The translations under genes were made by a program, and so were the position numbers. Positions 7,831 to 16,042 of a DNA stretch of 24,299 nucleotides are shown here, piece after piece; within the stretch, counting starts at the first letter, position 1; each line of letters starts with the position of its first letter. The notes under the pieces are model-generated. The model was not told the origin of the DNA and did no database searches. It saw nothing but the letters and a program-made list of their open reading frames with translations. Source of the DNA: JBOFHT01 sp051649785 (lineage in GTDB: Archaea; Methanobacteriota; Methanobacteria; Methanobacteriales; Methanobacteriaceae); NCBI GenBank assembly GCA_051649785.1, contig JBOFHT010000012.1, positions 1-24,299 of the forward strand. The letters are read 5' to 3'.

Positions 7831-8481
7831 TTAAAGCTTTATCATTCCTTTGAAGAATTCTAAGCCATTATTAGATCCTAAAATAGATTCAGAGGCACGT
7901 TCAGGGTGAGGCATAACTGCACAAACAAGTCCAGACTCATCACAAACCCCAGTAATTCCTTCAACAGCACCATTAGGATTTTTGCCTTCAAATTGAAGAA
8001 CAATTTGATCTTGATCTTTTAATAAATCAATTTCAGGATTTACATAACGTCCTTCTGCATGAGCTACAGGCATTTTAATGATTTGTCCTTTACTAAATCC
8101 CTTTGTAAAAGGAGTTCTATTAGTTGTAACTTTTAAATCAACCCATTCACAATTAAATTTAGGATTTTCATTAACTGTAAAAGCACCTGGAACCAAGCCA
8201 ATTTCAGCTAAAATTTGAGCACCATTACATATTCCCAAAACAGGTTTCTCTTCAGCCACTAATTCTTTAATTCCATCAATAACTGGAGTAATTGAAGCTA
8301 TTGAACCTGCACGAAGGTAATCCCCATAAGAAAAGCCCCCAGGGATTACAATTGCATCTAAGTAGGATAAATCAGTTTTATCCCACCAAATAAACTCAGC
8401 TTCCCCACCAGCTAACTCAATAGCATGAGCAACATCTCGGTCACAATTAGAACCTGGAAATCGTATTACACCAATTTTCAT
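7831..8481 (-). CDS. purQ: Phosphoribosylformylglycinamidine synthase, glutaminase subunit PurQ
   Basis: PurQ is the class I glutamine amidotransferase subunit of the three-part FGAM synthase (PurS, PurQ, PurL) in purine synthesis; it releases ammonia from glutamine. The 216-residue protein shows IRFPGSNCDRD at the N-terminus, VIPGGFSYGDYLRAG (45-59), the nucleophile C85 in GICNGAQIL, and the His-Glu pair in MPHPERA (H192, E194). Length matches PurQ, so this is not the long PurL-fused form. The start has GTGATA just upstream. purS lies 33 bases upstream on the same strand, as expected for partner subunits; the PurL subunit is not in the window. Confidence 0.95.
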   Translation of the reverse strand: MKIGVIRFPGSNCDRDVAHAIELAGGEAEFIWWDKTDLSYLDAIVIPGGFSYGDYLRAGSIASITPVIDGIKELVAEEKPVLGICNGAQILAEIGLVPGAFTVNENPKFNCEWVDLKVTTNRTPFTKGFSKGQIIKMPVAHAEGRYVNPEIDLLKDQDQIVLQFEGKNPNGAVEGITGVCDESGLVCAVMPHPERASESILGSNNGLEFFKGMIKL

Positions 8482-8514
8482 TTTATCACACTTAAACAGA
8501 TTAGAATCAAAAAA

Positions 8515-8760
8515 TTAGCTAGATATATCAATTTCATAGTCGTGAATTACAGGGTTACAGAGTAATCTTTGACACATATCTTCTACTTCTTCTTTAACCT
8601 TTTCTTTAGTATCTTCTTCAATTTCAAACTTTATAATCTCAATCGTGTCTGTATTTTTTACTTCATAATCTAATAAAGCCAAAGCACGCTGAATAGTAGA
8701 TGCTTCTGGATTTAACATACCCTTTTTAAGAGAAATTTTAACTTCAACATTGAACTTCAT
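8515..8760 (-). CDS. purS: Phosphoribosylformylglycinamidine synthase subunit PurS
   Basis: An 81-residue protein matching the small PurS subunit, which dimerises and bridges PurQ and PurL so that ammonia can be channelled. Seen: the KFNVEVKISLKKGMLNPEASTIQRALALLDY opening typical of PurS, the central TIEIIKFEIEEDTKEKVKEEVEDMCQRLLCNPVIHDYEI, and a beta-alpha-beta-beta-alpha-beta pattern. The ribosome binding site GGTGAT lies a few bases before the ATG. It precedes purQ and follows purC after 121 bases of AT-rich spacer, so a separate promoter for purSQ is possible. Confidence 0.94.
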   Translation of the reverse strand: MKFNVEVKISLKKGMLNPEASTIQRALALLDYEVKNTDTIEIIKFEIEEDTKEKVKEEVEDMCQRLLCNPVIHDYEIDISS

Positions 8761-8881
8761 TTAATCACCATAAACTGTAAAATTAGACATTAATAAACCA
8801 ATATAATAACAATAACTCACTATATTCCAATAAATCACTACTAAAATAATATTCAAAAATTTAGCAAGTACTTGTAAACAG

Positions 8882-9622
8882 TTATGTAATACCCCATTTT
8901 TCCATATCATTTTCATCTAAAATCATAGAACATACTTTTTCATATGCATCTATAACACCATCTTGACCTTGACGGAATAAATCTTTGTCTAAAACATCAA
9001 GAGTGTTAATATCCCAATATCTACAAGTATCAGGACTAATTTCATCACCTAAAACAATATTACCTTCTGCATCTTTACCAAATTCAAGTTTAAAGTCAAC
9101 AAGAAGAATATTTTTTGAAGCTAAGAACTCTTTTAAAATTTCATTAATTTTAATTGTGATTTTTCTAATATTATCTAAATCTTCTTGAGTAGCTAATCCT
9201 AATGCAAGAACAATAGCATCATTAAGCATAGGATCATGATATTCATCATTTTTATAATCCATTTGTATAAGAGGAGTGTCAAATCTTTGTTTATCTTCAA
9301 AAGGGAAGTTCTTTAAAATACTTCCAGCTGCAACATTTCTTGCAATAACTTCAAGAGGCAGCATTTCAAGCTTTTTAGAAAGCATCATAGAAGGTTCAAC
9401 AAGTTCTAAAAACTGTGTTTTAATTCCAGCATCTTCAAGTACCTCAAAAAGTTTAGAAGAAATAAGAGAGTTGAAATATCCTTTTTTAGATAAGCTATCT
9501 TTCTTAATACCATCCCCTGCAGTTATATCATCACGAAATTTAACAATGACTTTATCATCTTCATCCGTTTTATAAACATCTTTAGCTTTGCCTTTATACA
9601 CCAGTTCTTGAATTTGAGCCAT
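8882..9622 (-). CDS. purC: SAICAR synthase (PurC)
   Basis: PurC joins aspartate to CAIR using ATP to form SAICAR in purine synthesis. From the ATG at 9622 the protein has 246 residues, the usual size. Motifs: LVYKGKAKDVYKTDEDDKVIVKFRDDITAGDG at the N-terminus (ATP-binding glycine region and the DDxTAxxG segment), LEMLPLEVIARNVAAGS (substrate binding), LLVDFKLEFG, and GDEISPDTCRYWD with DLFRQG. The frame continues 23 codons upstream into a hydrophobic, Ile/Tyr-rich stretch that is not part of the family; GTGAT lies directly before the ATG at 9622, which decides the start. It heads the minus-strand block and is divergent from the first PMBR gene. Confidence 0.95.
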   Translation of the reverse strand: MAQIQELVYKGKAKDVYKTDEDDKVIVKFRDDITAGDGIKKDSLSKKGYFNSLISSKLFEVLEDAGIKTQFLELVEPSMMLSKKLEMLPLEVIARNVAAGSILKNFPFEDKQRFDTPLIQMDYKNDEYHDPMLNDAIVLALGLATQEDLDNIRKITIKINEILKEFLASKNILLVDFKLEFGKDAEGNIVLGDEISPDTCRYWDINTLDVLDKDLFRQGQDGVIDAYEKVCSMILDENDMEKWGIT

Positions 9623-9691
9623 ATTATCACTTATTATTACAATAAAGTAGGATATATTACAATACAATATATTAAAATATATTAAATTCAT

Positions 9692-10004
9692 TAATTAATA
9701 TCATTAGTAAGTTATTTATAATTTTTAATATATAAAATTTTTCCTAAAAAATCAATTCTGTCAATTTAAAGATTTTTTTAAAATAAATTTTTATAAAAAT
9801 TAAAAAAATTAAAAAAATTATTTAGAATCTTTATAAATAATTTATTAAATGTAGTTAAGATTTATTATTTAATGCTTAAGTTCACAGAGCTACTGAAAAA
9901 GGAAAGTATTTATAGAAAAGTATTCATATTAATTATTAATAAATAAAATTATAGGTATTTGGAATATAAAAGGGACATGAAATGCTTCAAAGAGGTAAAT
10001 AAAT
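9692..10004. promoter_or_regulatory. Divergent intergenic region between purC and the PMBR gene
   Basis: This AT-rich stretch must hold the purC promoter on the left and that of the PMBR/hydrolase gene on the right. TATA-like boxes facing the plus strand are at about 9907-9917 (TATTTATAGAA) and 9963-9972 (AATATAAAAG). GAGGT (9992-9996) precedes the ATG at 10005. I see no open frame or RNA gene here, and no strong inverted repeat. Confidence 0.4.
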
Positions 10005-12845
10005 ATGAATAAGCTAAAAATTATTATAATCTTTTTTTTTATGTTTTTCATTGGAATTGGTACAATTTATGCTAGTGAAATAGATAGTAATGGTTATATT
10101 AATGAAACCAATACTGATAAAATTATTAAGTCAAATAATGATAGTATTAACCTCAATTTTAGTAATAATTCTAGTTCCAAAATAAATTCTGCTAAATCTA
10201 ACCTTAAAGTAGCTGGTGAACCTACAGAGTTAACTCAAAAACAAATATTGATTACTTCGAAAACAGTTAATAGTTATATTAATAAATATAAAAAATTGCC
10301 AAATTATGTGACTATATCTGGATACAAATATTCAATGCCTGAATATTTATATCTTTTAAGTATGACTATATCTAATAAATACAATAAAAAATCATCATCT
10401 ATAACTATAAAATACAATATAAAAGACCCTACAAAACCAACTGGAAATAGTATAAAAGGAAAAATAAGCAAACTGCAATATTATACTTATTCAAAAAATA
10501 TGGTCAACTACATTCAAAAATACAATAAAATTCCTAATTATCTTACAACAAAACTTGGAAAAATGCAGTATCAAACAGTTATATATTCAATTAATAAGCT
10601 AATTTATTATTCTGAAACACACAATGGTAATTTGCCATCCACACTTAGTCTAAATATTGCAAAAACACATACTATAAATAAAAACATCCCTAAATATAAT
10701 AAAAGTCAAAATGTGGCTATAAATACTGGATCTAATTCAAAAACTATTTCTCAAAGTCTTATTTGGGCTACATCGACTAATGTTAAAAATTATTTAGATA
10801 AAAATAAAAAATTGCCAGATTATGTGACTATATCTGGATACAAATATTCAATGCCAGAATATTTGTATTTATTATCAAAAGCTATAAACACTAAAGTTTC
10901 AGGGTCATCTGCTAATATTATTATTAAAAACAATATTAAAAATCCAACAAATGCTAGTGGAGCTACAATAAGTAAAATTTTTACAAAAGCACAATATAAT
11001 GATATGGCAAAAAGAATTGTTGCATATATTATTTCAAATAATAAAGCACCAAATTACTTAAGTGCTAAATATGGGGCTGGAAACATTCAGTACCAAACAA
11101 TCATTTATGGAATGACTTATGTTGGAAATTATATAAATGTTAAAAAATCGATTCCAAGCTCTTTATCTATTAAAATAGCTAATAATAATCCAATTAATAA
11201 ATATTTACCTATATACAGTATTAATTCTAATAATAATTCTAATAATATAACTAATAATACAAATCACACTAACTTAAGTACTAAACTATTAGGGGCTAAT
11301 GATAAAGGGAAAGTCGAGTTAATTGGTATTTTTGGTAATGCTAATTCTAAAATAAAAATTGCTTATGTTATTGGATTACATCCTCTTGAGTCATCTGTTC
11401 ATAGTGCTTTATATAATTCAATTGTTTCAAAAAATAATAATTTAAAATATTGTTATTATATCTATAATATAACAGTTACAAAAGATGCTTCTGATTATGA
11501 TAAGGGTAGAATGAATGGGCAGTTACTTACTCAAGAATTTGTTTTACCACATATACTTAATCAAAATTATAACCTTGTAATAGATGTACACTCAAATAAA
11601 GGAACTCAAAATGGAGGGGCTTATGAAAAAACAAACTTTATATTTGCTCCTTTAAATCATCCATCATCTAAAAAAATTGCAGAATCTATTATAAATCAAA
11701 TATCAGAGTTAGTATATTATTATCCTACATCCCAAACAAGTCCACCTTACCTTACAAATCATTTAGTAAATGCTGAGATAAATACTATCATTTATGAAAC
11801 ATACATATATGAAGATTTAGCAACTACAAATAGTTTAATTAATCAACTGATAACTAAAATAGACAATTATTTTAGTGAGTCTAAATATGGTTCTACATCT
11901 ACTATTAGTTTAGCCGATATTATAGATGCCTCATCTAGAATAAAAACTTATGTTGAAATTAATGGGAACTTGCCTAGCTATGTAATAATAGATAGTACAG
12001 AATGGTCAATGCCCAAGTTTTTATATTTAGTTTCTACAGCAATTGTAAAAATTAATGAAAACTCTTCTTCAAATATTCAAATTATAGAAGTTAATCCTGT
12101 TTCCAATCCAAATGGAGATAAAATTGCAGGAATTTTACAAAAATCAGATTATCTTGACTTGGCTTCAAGAGTATCCACTTATATACTAAATAATAAAAGA
12201 GTTCCGAATTATGCAAGCTCAATTTTAGGTAATATACAATATCAATCCTTAATTTATGAACTTTCAAAAATTCTTAATTACTATAAAAATAATGGAACAT
12301 TACCTAACTCTTTATCAATAAATACATCCTATCCTCCAAGTATTAATAATGATAATTCTAATTCTGAAGTATTAAGTAATGATTTAAAACAATATTTAAA
12401 ATCAACTATACGTTGTCAAGTTAATGATGATTCAATACAATCATTAGCTAAAAAACTGACTACTGGTTTAACTACAGATTTAGAAAAAGCAACAGCTATC
12501 TTTAATTATGTAAGAGATAAAATAAGCTATAGCTTTTATTATAATTCTTATGATAGTACTGGTGCAAAAGGAGTTATAAGTAAAGGATGGGGAAATTGTG
12601 TTGATAAAACCCATTTATTAATAGCTCTCCTTAGAGCAATTGATATACCTGCAAGATATGTTCATGGAAATTGTTACTTTACTGGATCAAAACAATGGAT
12701 AGGTCATGTATGGGGAGAAATATATATAGATGGAAAATGGGTTTTTGCAGATACTACTTCCTCAACAAATAAATTAGGTATTATAAATAATTGGAATGTT
12801 GGAACATATACTCTTAAAGGAACTTATACAGAATTAAGTTTCTAA
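10005..12845 (+). CDS. Exported pseudomurein-binding protein with M14/AstE-like and transglutaminase-like domains
   Basis: A 946-residue surface protein, probably a wall hydrolase. Order: signal peptide (1-24, FFFMFFIGIG core), Asn/Ser-rich linker, two pairs of pseudomurein-binding repeats (about 82-122, 157-202, 254-294, 329-376; core YVTISGYKYSMPEYLYLLS), a central domain (about 430-625), a third repeat pair (638-681, 715-765) and a C-terminal transglutaminase-like domain (about 800-946). The last carries the triad C865 (GNCVD), H901 (GHVWGE) and D916 (FADTTS), as in C71 endoisopeptidases PeiW and PeiP, which cut the Ala-Lys isopeptide bond. The central domain has HPLE (H459, E462), DVHS (H529) and IIYETY (E598), a pattern like the zinc ligands and catalytic Glu of M14 and AstE/aspartoacylase enzymes; this assignment is my inference. 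GAGGT precedes the start. A second PMBR gene follows on the same strand. Confidence 0.88.
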   Translation: MNKLKIIIIFFFMFFIGIGTIYASEIDSNGYINETNTDKIIKSNNDSINLNFSNNSSSKINSAKSNLKVAGEPTELTQKQILITSKTVNSYINKYKKLPNYVTISGYKYSMPEYLYLLSMTISNKYNKKSSSITIKYNIKDPTKPTGNSIKGKISKLQYYTYSKNMVNYIQKYNKIPNYLTTKLGKMQYQTVIYSINKLIYYSETHNGNLPSTLSLNIAKTHTINKNIPKYNKSQNVAINTGSNSKTISQSLIWATSTNVKNYLDKNKKLPDYVTISGYKYSMPEYLYLLSKAINTKVSGSSANIIIKNNIKNPTNASGATISKIFTKAQYNDMAKRIVAYIISNNKAPNYLSAKYGAGNIQYQTIIYGMTYVGNYINVKKSIPSSLSIKIANNNPINKYLPIYSINSNNNSNNITNNTNHTNLSTKLLGANDKGKVELIGIFGNANSKIKIAYVIGLHPLESSVHSALYNSIVSKNNNLKYCYYIYNITVTKDASDYDKGRMNGQLLTQEFVLPHILNQNYNLVIDVHSNKGTQNGGAYEKTNFIFAPLNHPSSKKIAESIINQISELVYYYPTSQTSPPYLTNHLVNAEINTIIYETYIYEDLATTNSLINQLITKIDNYFSESKYGSTSTISLADIIDASSRIKTYVEINGNLPSYVIIDSTEWSMPKFLYLVSTAIVKINENSSSNIQIIEVNPVSNPNGDKIAGILQKSDYLDLASRVSTYILNNKRVPNYASSILGNIQYQSLIYELSKILNYYKNNGTLPNSLSINTSYPPSINNDNSNSEVLSNDLKQYLKSTIRCQVNDDSIQSLAKKLTTGLTTDLEKATAIFNYVRDKISYSFYYNSYDSTGAKGVISKGWGNCVDKTHLLIALLRAIDIPARYVHGNCYFTGSKQWIGHVWGEIYIDGKWVFADTTSSTNKLGIINNWNVGTYTLKGTYTELSF

Positions 12846-12929
12846 TTAAATATTCTACTTATTAAAAAAATTATGAGTATAAAATTATTCATTCCTTTAA
12901 TATATTATTAATTGGGATTATATAATGGA

Positions 12930-12988
12930 GGATATAATTATTTTTATGCTCTTACAACTGTGTTTTTGCATAATAACTAATTATATCC
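12930..12988 (+). repeat. Long inverted repeat between the two PMBR genes
   Basis: In the 200-base gap, GGATATAATTA (12930-12940) pairs perfectly with TAATTATATCC (12978-12988), and the inner parts TTATGC (12944-12949) and GCATAA (12968-12973) pair as well, with an 18-base loop. The hairpin has no T tract directly after it, so it is not a plain terminator. It may end or attenuate transcripts of the first gene, protect its 3' end, or bind a regulator of the second gene. Confidence 0.45.
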
Positions 12989-13045
12989 CATATTAAATTA
13001 CTAATAAAGATTATAGCACACTAAAATTGCATAAATGTGATTAAA

Positions 13046-14926
13046 ATGTTTAGTACTGAAAAAATAGTCATAACCCTAACCTTATTTTTTATATTAATTT
13101 CAAGTATAAATGTAGCTAGTGCCTATAATGATAGTACTGATTCAAATAGTTTTAATACAAATAATAATAATAATAATATCACTATAATCAATAATACCCC
13201 TAATAATATTACTAACACATCAAATACTAATGAAAACATTACAAATGAAATTATTAGTAATATTAATAACAGTACATATAATACATACAATATTGAATCC
13301 AACACCATAAAATACACCCCATACATTAAAATAACTAGCTATGGCTCTCCTAAAAGTTTATCAGTACCCTCAATTATTTTGGCATCTATTTATGTTAAAA
13401 ATTATGTGAATAAGTATGGGAAGCTACCCGATTATATTACAATAAGCAGATATAACTTTACTATGGCTGAGTTTCTTTATTTAATTACAAAAACTAGTTC
13501 TAATTTATATAAAAAAAATAAAAAGAACATAGTTCCACTATATAACATTAAAAATCCTAGCAATCCTTATGGAACTAATTTTAATAAATATATTTCTAAA
13601 AAAACATATTATAATCAAGCTATAGCTATTTTAAATTATATTAAGAAAAATAAAAAAACACCTAAATTTGCTAGCTTTGGAACACAAACTGGAAAAGGGA
13701 AAGTAAAAGCAAAAGTAAAATACCAGAGCTTAATTTTAGCTTATGTAAATATACTTAGCTCTTATTCAAAAAATAGAAAGTTACCCCAATGGATTAAAAT
13801 TATTTCTAAGAAAACTAGTGTTTTAAATAGAAATATGCCTAGTTATAATCATTTATTTAATCAAAATGATGTTATTAGTGCATCAAATAGGTTAAAATCT
13901 AGTATTGATACTAATCACAACCTACCTTTAACAGTTTTAATAGGTGGGCGAAAAGTAAATACAATTGAGTTTCTTTATTTAATGGCAAAAACCATAATTA
14001 ATCTAGATAAAGATGCTAATAATAGACACAGCAGCAAAGTTACTAAAATTAGATTAAATAATCCTGAAAACAAGGGAGGGAATAGTGTTACAGGGACAAT
14101 TACTAAAATTAGATATGTTGCTCTAGCTAATAAAACATTGAATTACTTAAAAAATAATAAAAAAGCACCCAAATACTTAAATGGAATATTTGGAATTATT
14201 GAAACCAGTATAAAAAAAGTCCCATATCCAACATTAGTCTATCTATTTGCAGATATCTTAAACCAGTCCAAAGCATATAATATCTTAAATAATAATAATA
14301 ACAACAACTATAATGAATATAATACCTATAACCATTATAGTAATAACCATATCAATAATAATTATTCTAAAAACAGTAGCTACTTAATCGAAAGTATTTA
14401 TGTTAATATAAACTCTGGAAAGATATTCATTTTAAATAAACGAGTTAACCCTAAATATACAGGTAATGGAATAGCTATTTATTTAAAATCAGTTAAAAAT
14501 GCTCCAAAAAATGATGCTAAAATAAAAGCTTTAGCAAAATCATTGACTAAAGGAATTAAAAATCCTTTTAAAAAAGCAGAAGTCATATATAATTATGTTA
14601 GAAATTATATTGACTATGGATATTATTATAATACAAAATATGGGGCTAGAAAAACATTAAATAAGAAACTTGGAAATTGTGTTGATGAAAGTCATTTATT
14701 AATAGCTATGTACCGATCTATTGGTATTCCTGCTAAATATGTTCATGGAAACTGTTATTTCATTACAAAAAAACGTAATATTGGTCATGTATGGGTTCAA
14801 GTGAAAGTAGGGAAATATTGGCTAGTAGCTGATCCAACAAGTTATGATAATAGTTTAGGATATATCAATAACTGGAAAACAAGTAGCTATCATTTATACA
14901 ACAAATATTCCCAGTTACCATTTTAA
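13046..14926 (+). CDS. Exported pseudomurein-binding protein with transglutaminase-like endoisopeptidase domain
   Basis: A 626-residue secreted protein, a likely pseudomurein endopeptidase. From the ATG at 13046 it has a signal peptide (about 1-28, ITLTLFFILISSINVASA), an Asn/Thr-rich linker, four pseudomurein-binding repeats in two pairs (for example KLPDYITISRYNFTMAEFLY and NLPLTVLIGGRKVNTIEFLY), a second Asn/Tyr-rich linker, and a transglutaminase-like domain with C545 (GNCVDESHLL), H581 (GHVWVQ) and D596 (VADPTS). Layout and triad match the C71 family (PeiW, PeiP). The frame also allows a GTG at 13037, but that GTGAT is better read as the ribosome binding site of the ATG. It lacks the metal-binding-like domain of its neighbour. 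It is probably an autolysin for growth or division; a role in killing other methanogens cannot be excluded. Confidence 0.9.
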   Translation: MFSTEKIVITLTLFFILISSINVASAYNDSTDSNSFNTNNNNNNITIINNTPNNITNTSNTNENITNEIISNINNSTYNTYNIESNTIKYTPYIKITSYGSPKSLSVPSIILASIYVKNYVNKYGKLPDYITISRYNFTMAEFLYLITKTSSNLYKKNKKNIVPLYNIKNPSNPYGTNFNKYISKKTYYNQAIAILNYIKKNKKTPKFASFGTQTGKGKVKAKVKYQSLILAYVNILSSYSKNRKLPQWIKIISKKTSVLNRNMPSYNHLFNQNDVISASNRLKSSIDTNHNLPLTVLIGGRKVNTIEFLYLMAKTIINLDKDANNRHSSKVTKIRLNNPENKGGNSVTGTITKIRYVALANKTLNYLKNNKKAPKYLNGIFGIIETSIKKVPYPTLVYLFADILNQSKAYNILNNNNNNNYNEYNTYNHYSNNHINNNYSKNSSYLIESIYVNINSGKIFILNKRVNPKYTGNGIAIYLKSVKNAPKNDAKIKALAKSLTKGIKNPFKKAEVIYNYVRNYIDYGYYYNTKYGARKTLNKKLGNCVDESHLLIAMYRSIGIPAKYVHGNCYFITKKRNIGHVWVQVKVGKYWLVADPTSYDNSLGYINNWKTSSYHLYNKYSQLPF

Positions 14927-15028
14927 TTAAGCTATAATTTTTAATAAATTTTTATATTTAGCATACATATTCCTATGTGTTATGTTAAATTATCTACAAA
15001 ATTTATTAAATTAACTAAATTTATTAAA

Positions 15029-15715
15029 TTATTTATTATTGGAACAATAACTGCGAAACCTACATTTATTACATTTATTTTTATTTTTAGTGTTTAAAAA
15101 TGGCTTATCAAAGCTAAAAAGACCGTGCATCCTATTAATTAAATATTTGATACTATTTTCATGATTTTCATCAAATTCTTCAATAAAAAAGATATTATCA
15201 GTGCCTCTTTCACGGAGTGCTGCTTTTATAGGTCGTGGATCATTGTCAATCATTTCCCTAAAAGCTAAACAATATGCAAGGACCTGGTTTACAGTAGAAT
15301 GATATTGAATTGTTCCAGGCTTATCATCAATAATAACAAATTCATTAGGAGTAAACCAAATCTCATCAATAAAGCCCCTAATTCCAAATTCAGGAGCTAT
15401 AACAAATACTTCACGACTAATTTGTTTTTCTTCTGTAGATAGCTTAATTATATTTGAAAAGGATTCTGGAGTAGCTGTCTCTTTAAACTTCTCTTCAAGA
15501 TATTCATGTTCATTAGTTCCTTCAACCATAGCTATTGTTGGCTTTACATCAACAGATTTTACATATTGAAGATAAAGACTATATTCACAGTATCCTTGTT
15601 GATTCAACCAGCTAATGGGAAAATTATTTTTACCATTAATTACTTGAATTCCCTTAATTGTATCATGGTATTCAAATTCATAATTAATTTTATCATTAAT
15701 AAGTTTATTTTCCAT
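15029..15715 (-). CDS. Cas4-like PD-(D/E)XK nuclease with four-cysteine cluster
   Basis: A 228-residue RecB/Cas4-type nuclease. The arrangement fits Cas4: C43 in GYCEYSLYLQY after the first helix, H70 in the EGTNEHEYLE motif, D117 in GFIDEIW, the DxK core in VIIDDKPG (D130-K132), Q144 in VNQVLAY, and three C-terminal cysteines CNKCRFRSYC (C215, C218, C224) that with C43 can bind an iron-sulfur cluster. Such proteins cut single-stranded DNA ends; in CRISPR systems they trim new spacers. No cas1, cas2 or repeat-spacer array lies in the window, so this is a stand-alone copy, perhaps for DNA repair. It is convergent with the second PMBR gene and divergent from the nuclease gene at 16043. No strong ribosome binding site is seen; the ATG follows an AT-rich leader. 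Confidence 0.85.
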   Translation of the reverse strand: MENKLINDKINYEFEYHDTIKGIQVINGKNNFPISWLNQQGYCEYSLYLQYVKSVDVKPTIAMVEGTNEHEYLEEKFKETATPESFSNIIKLSTEEKQISREVFVIAPEFGIRGFIDEIWFTPNEFVIIDDKPGTIQYHSTVNQVLAYCLAFREMIDNDPRPIKAALRERGTDNIFFIEEFDENHENSIKYLINRMHGLFSFDKPFLNTKNKNKCNKCRFRSYCSNNK

Positions 15716-16042
15716 AATTATACCTCAAAATATTCTATTGTATTTATTTATCCTACTTAGAGTTTTATTGAATTAATATTAAGTAGCTGAATCATTATTA
15801 AAGTTATTATCATTACTATTATTTCTAAAAATATTACCAAATCCAATACCATTAATCCTAAAACAAATAAAACCAAATCCAATACCATTAATCCTAAAAC
15901 AAATAACACCAAATCCAATACCATTAATCCAAATACAAATAAAACCAAATCCAATACCATTAATCCTAAAACAATTAACACTAGATTTATTACTATTATT
16001 ATATCGTTATCCTTATATATTAATATTAAGAAAAATAATGTT
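15716..16042. other. Intergenic region between two divergent nuclease genes
   Basis: This stretch lies between the Cas4-like and the SNase-like genes and is dominated by the 36-bp tandem repeat at 15836-15979. The plus-strand frame of the SNase gene stays open back to 15791 but offers no ATG or GTG before 16043. The opposite strand is also open through the repeat. No RNA gene was seen. Confidence 0.5.
15836..15979 (+). repeat. Four-copy 36-bp tandem repeat, in frame with the downstream nuclease
   Basis: Four direct copies begin at 15836, 15872, 15908 and 15944, each of the form ACCAAATCCAATACCATTAA followed by TCCTAAAACAAATAAA, with one to four differences between copies. The unit is 12 codons and lies in the same frame as the SNase gene, where it would read T-K-S-N-T-I-N-P-K-T-N-K. 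There are no spacers between copies, so this is not a CRISPR array. Confidence 0.85.

Noticed and set aside
9623..9691. Extended N-terminus of PurC (23 extra codons)
   Set aside because: The extra residues are unlike the family and GTGAT sits directly before the internal ATG at 9622.
13123..13326. Minus-strand hydrophobic frame in the second PMBR gene
   Set aside because: It is the complement of Asn-codon-rich linker DNA; AAT-rich sequence read backwards gives Ile/Leu/Val runs without stops.
15836..15979. 36-bp repeats considered as a CRISPR array
   Set aside because: The copies are directly adjacent with no spacers, and no cas1 or cas2 is nearby.
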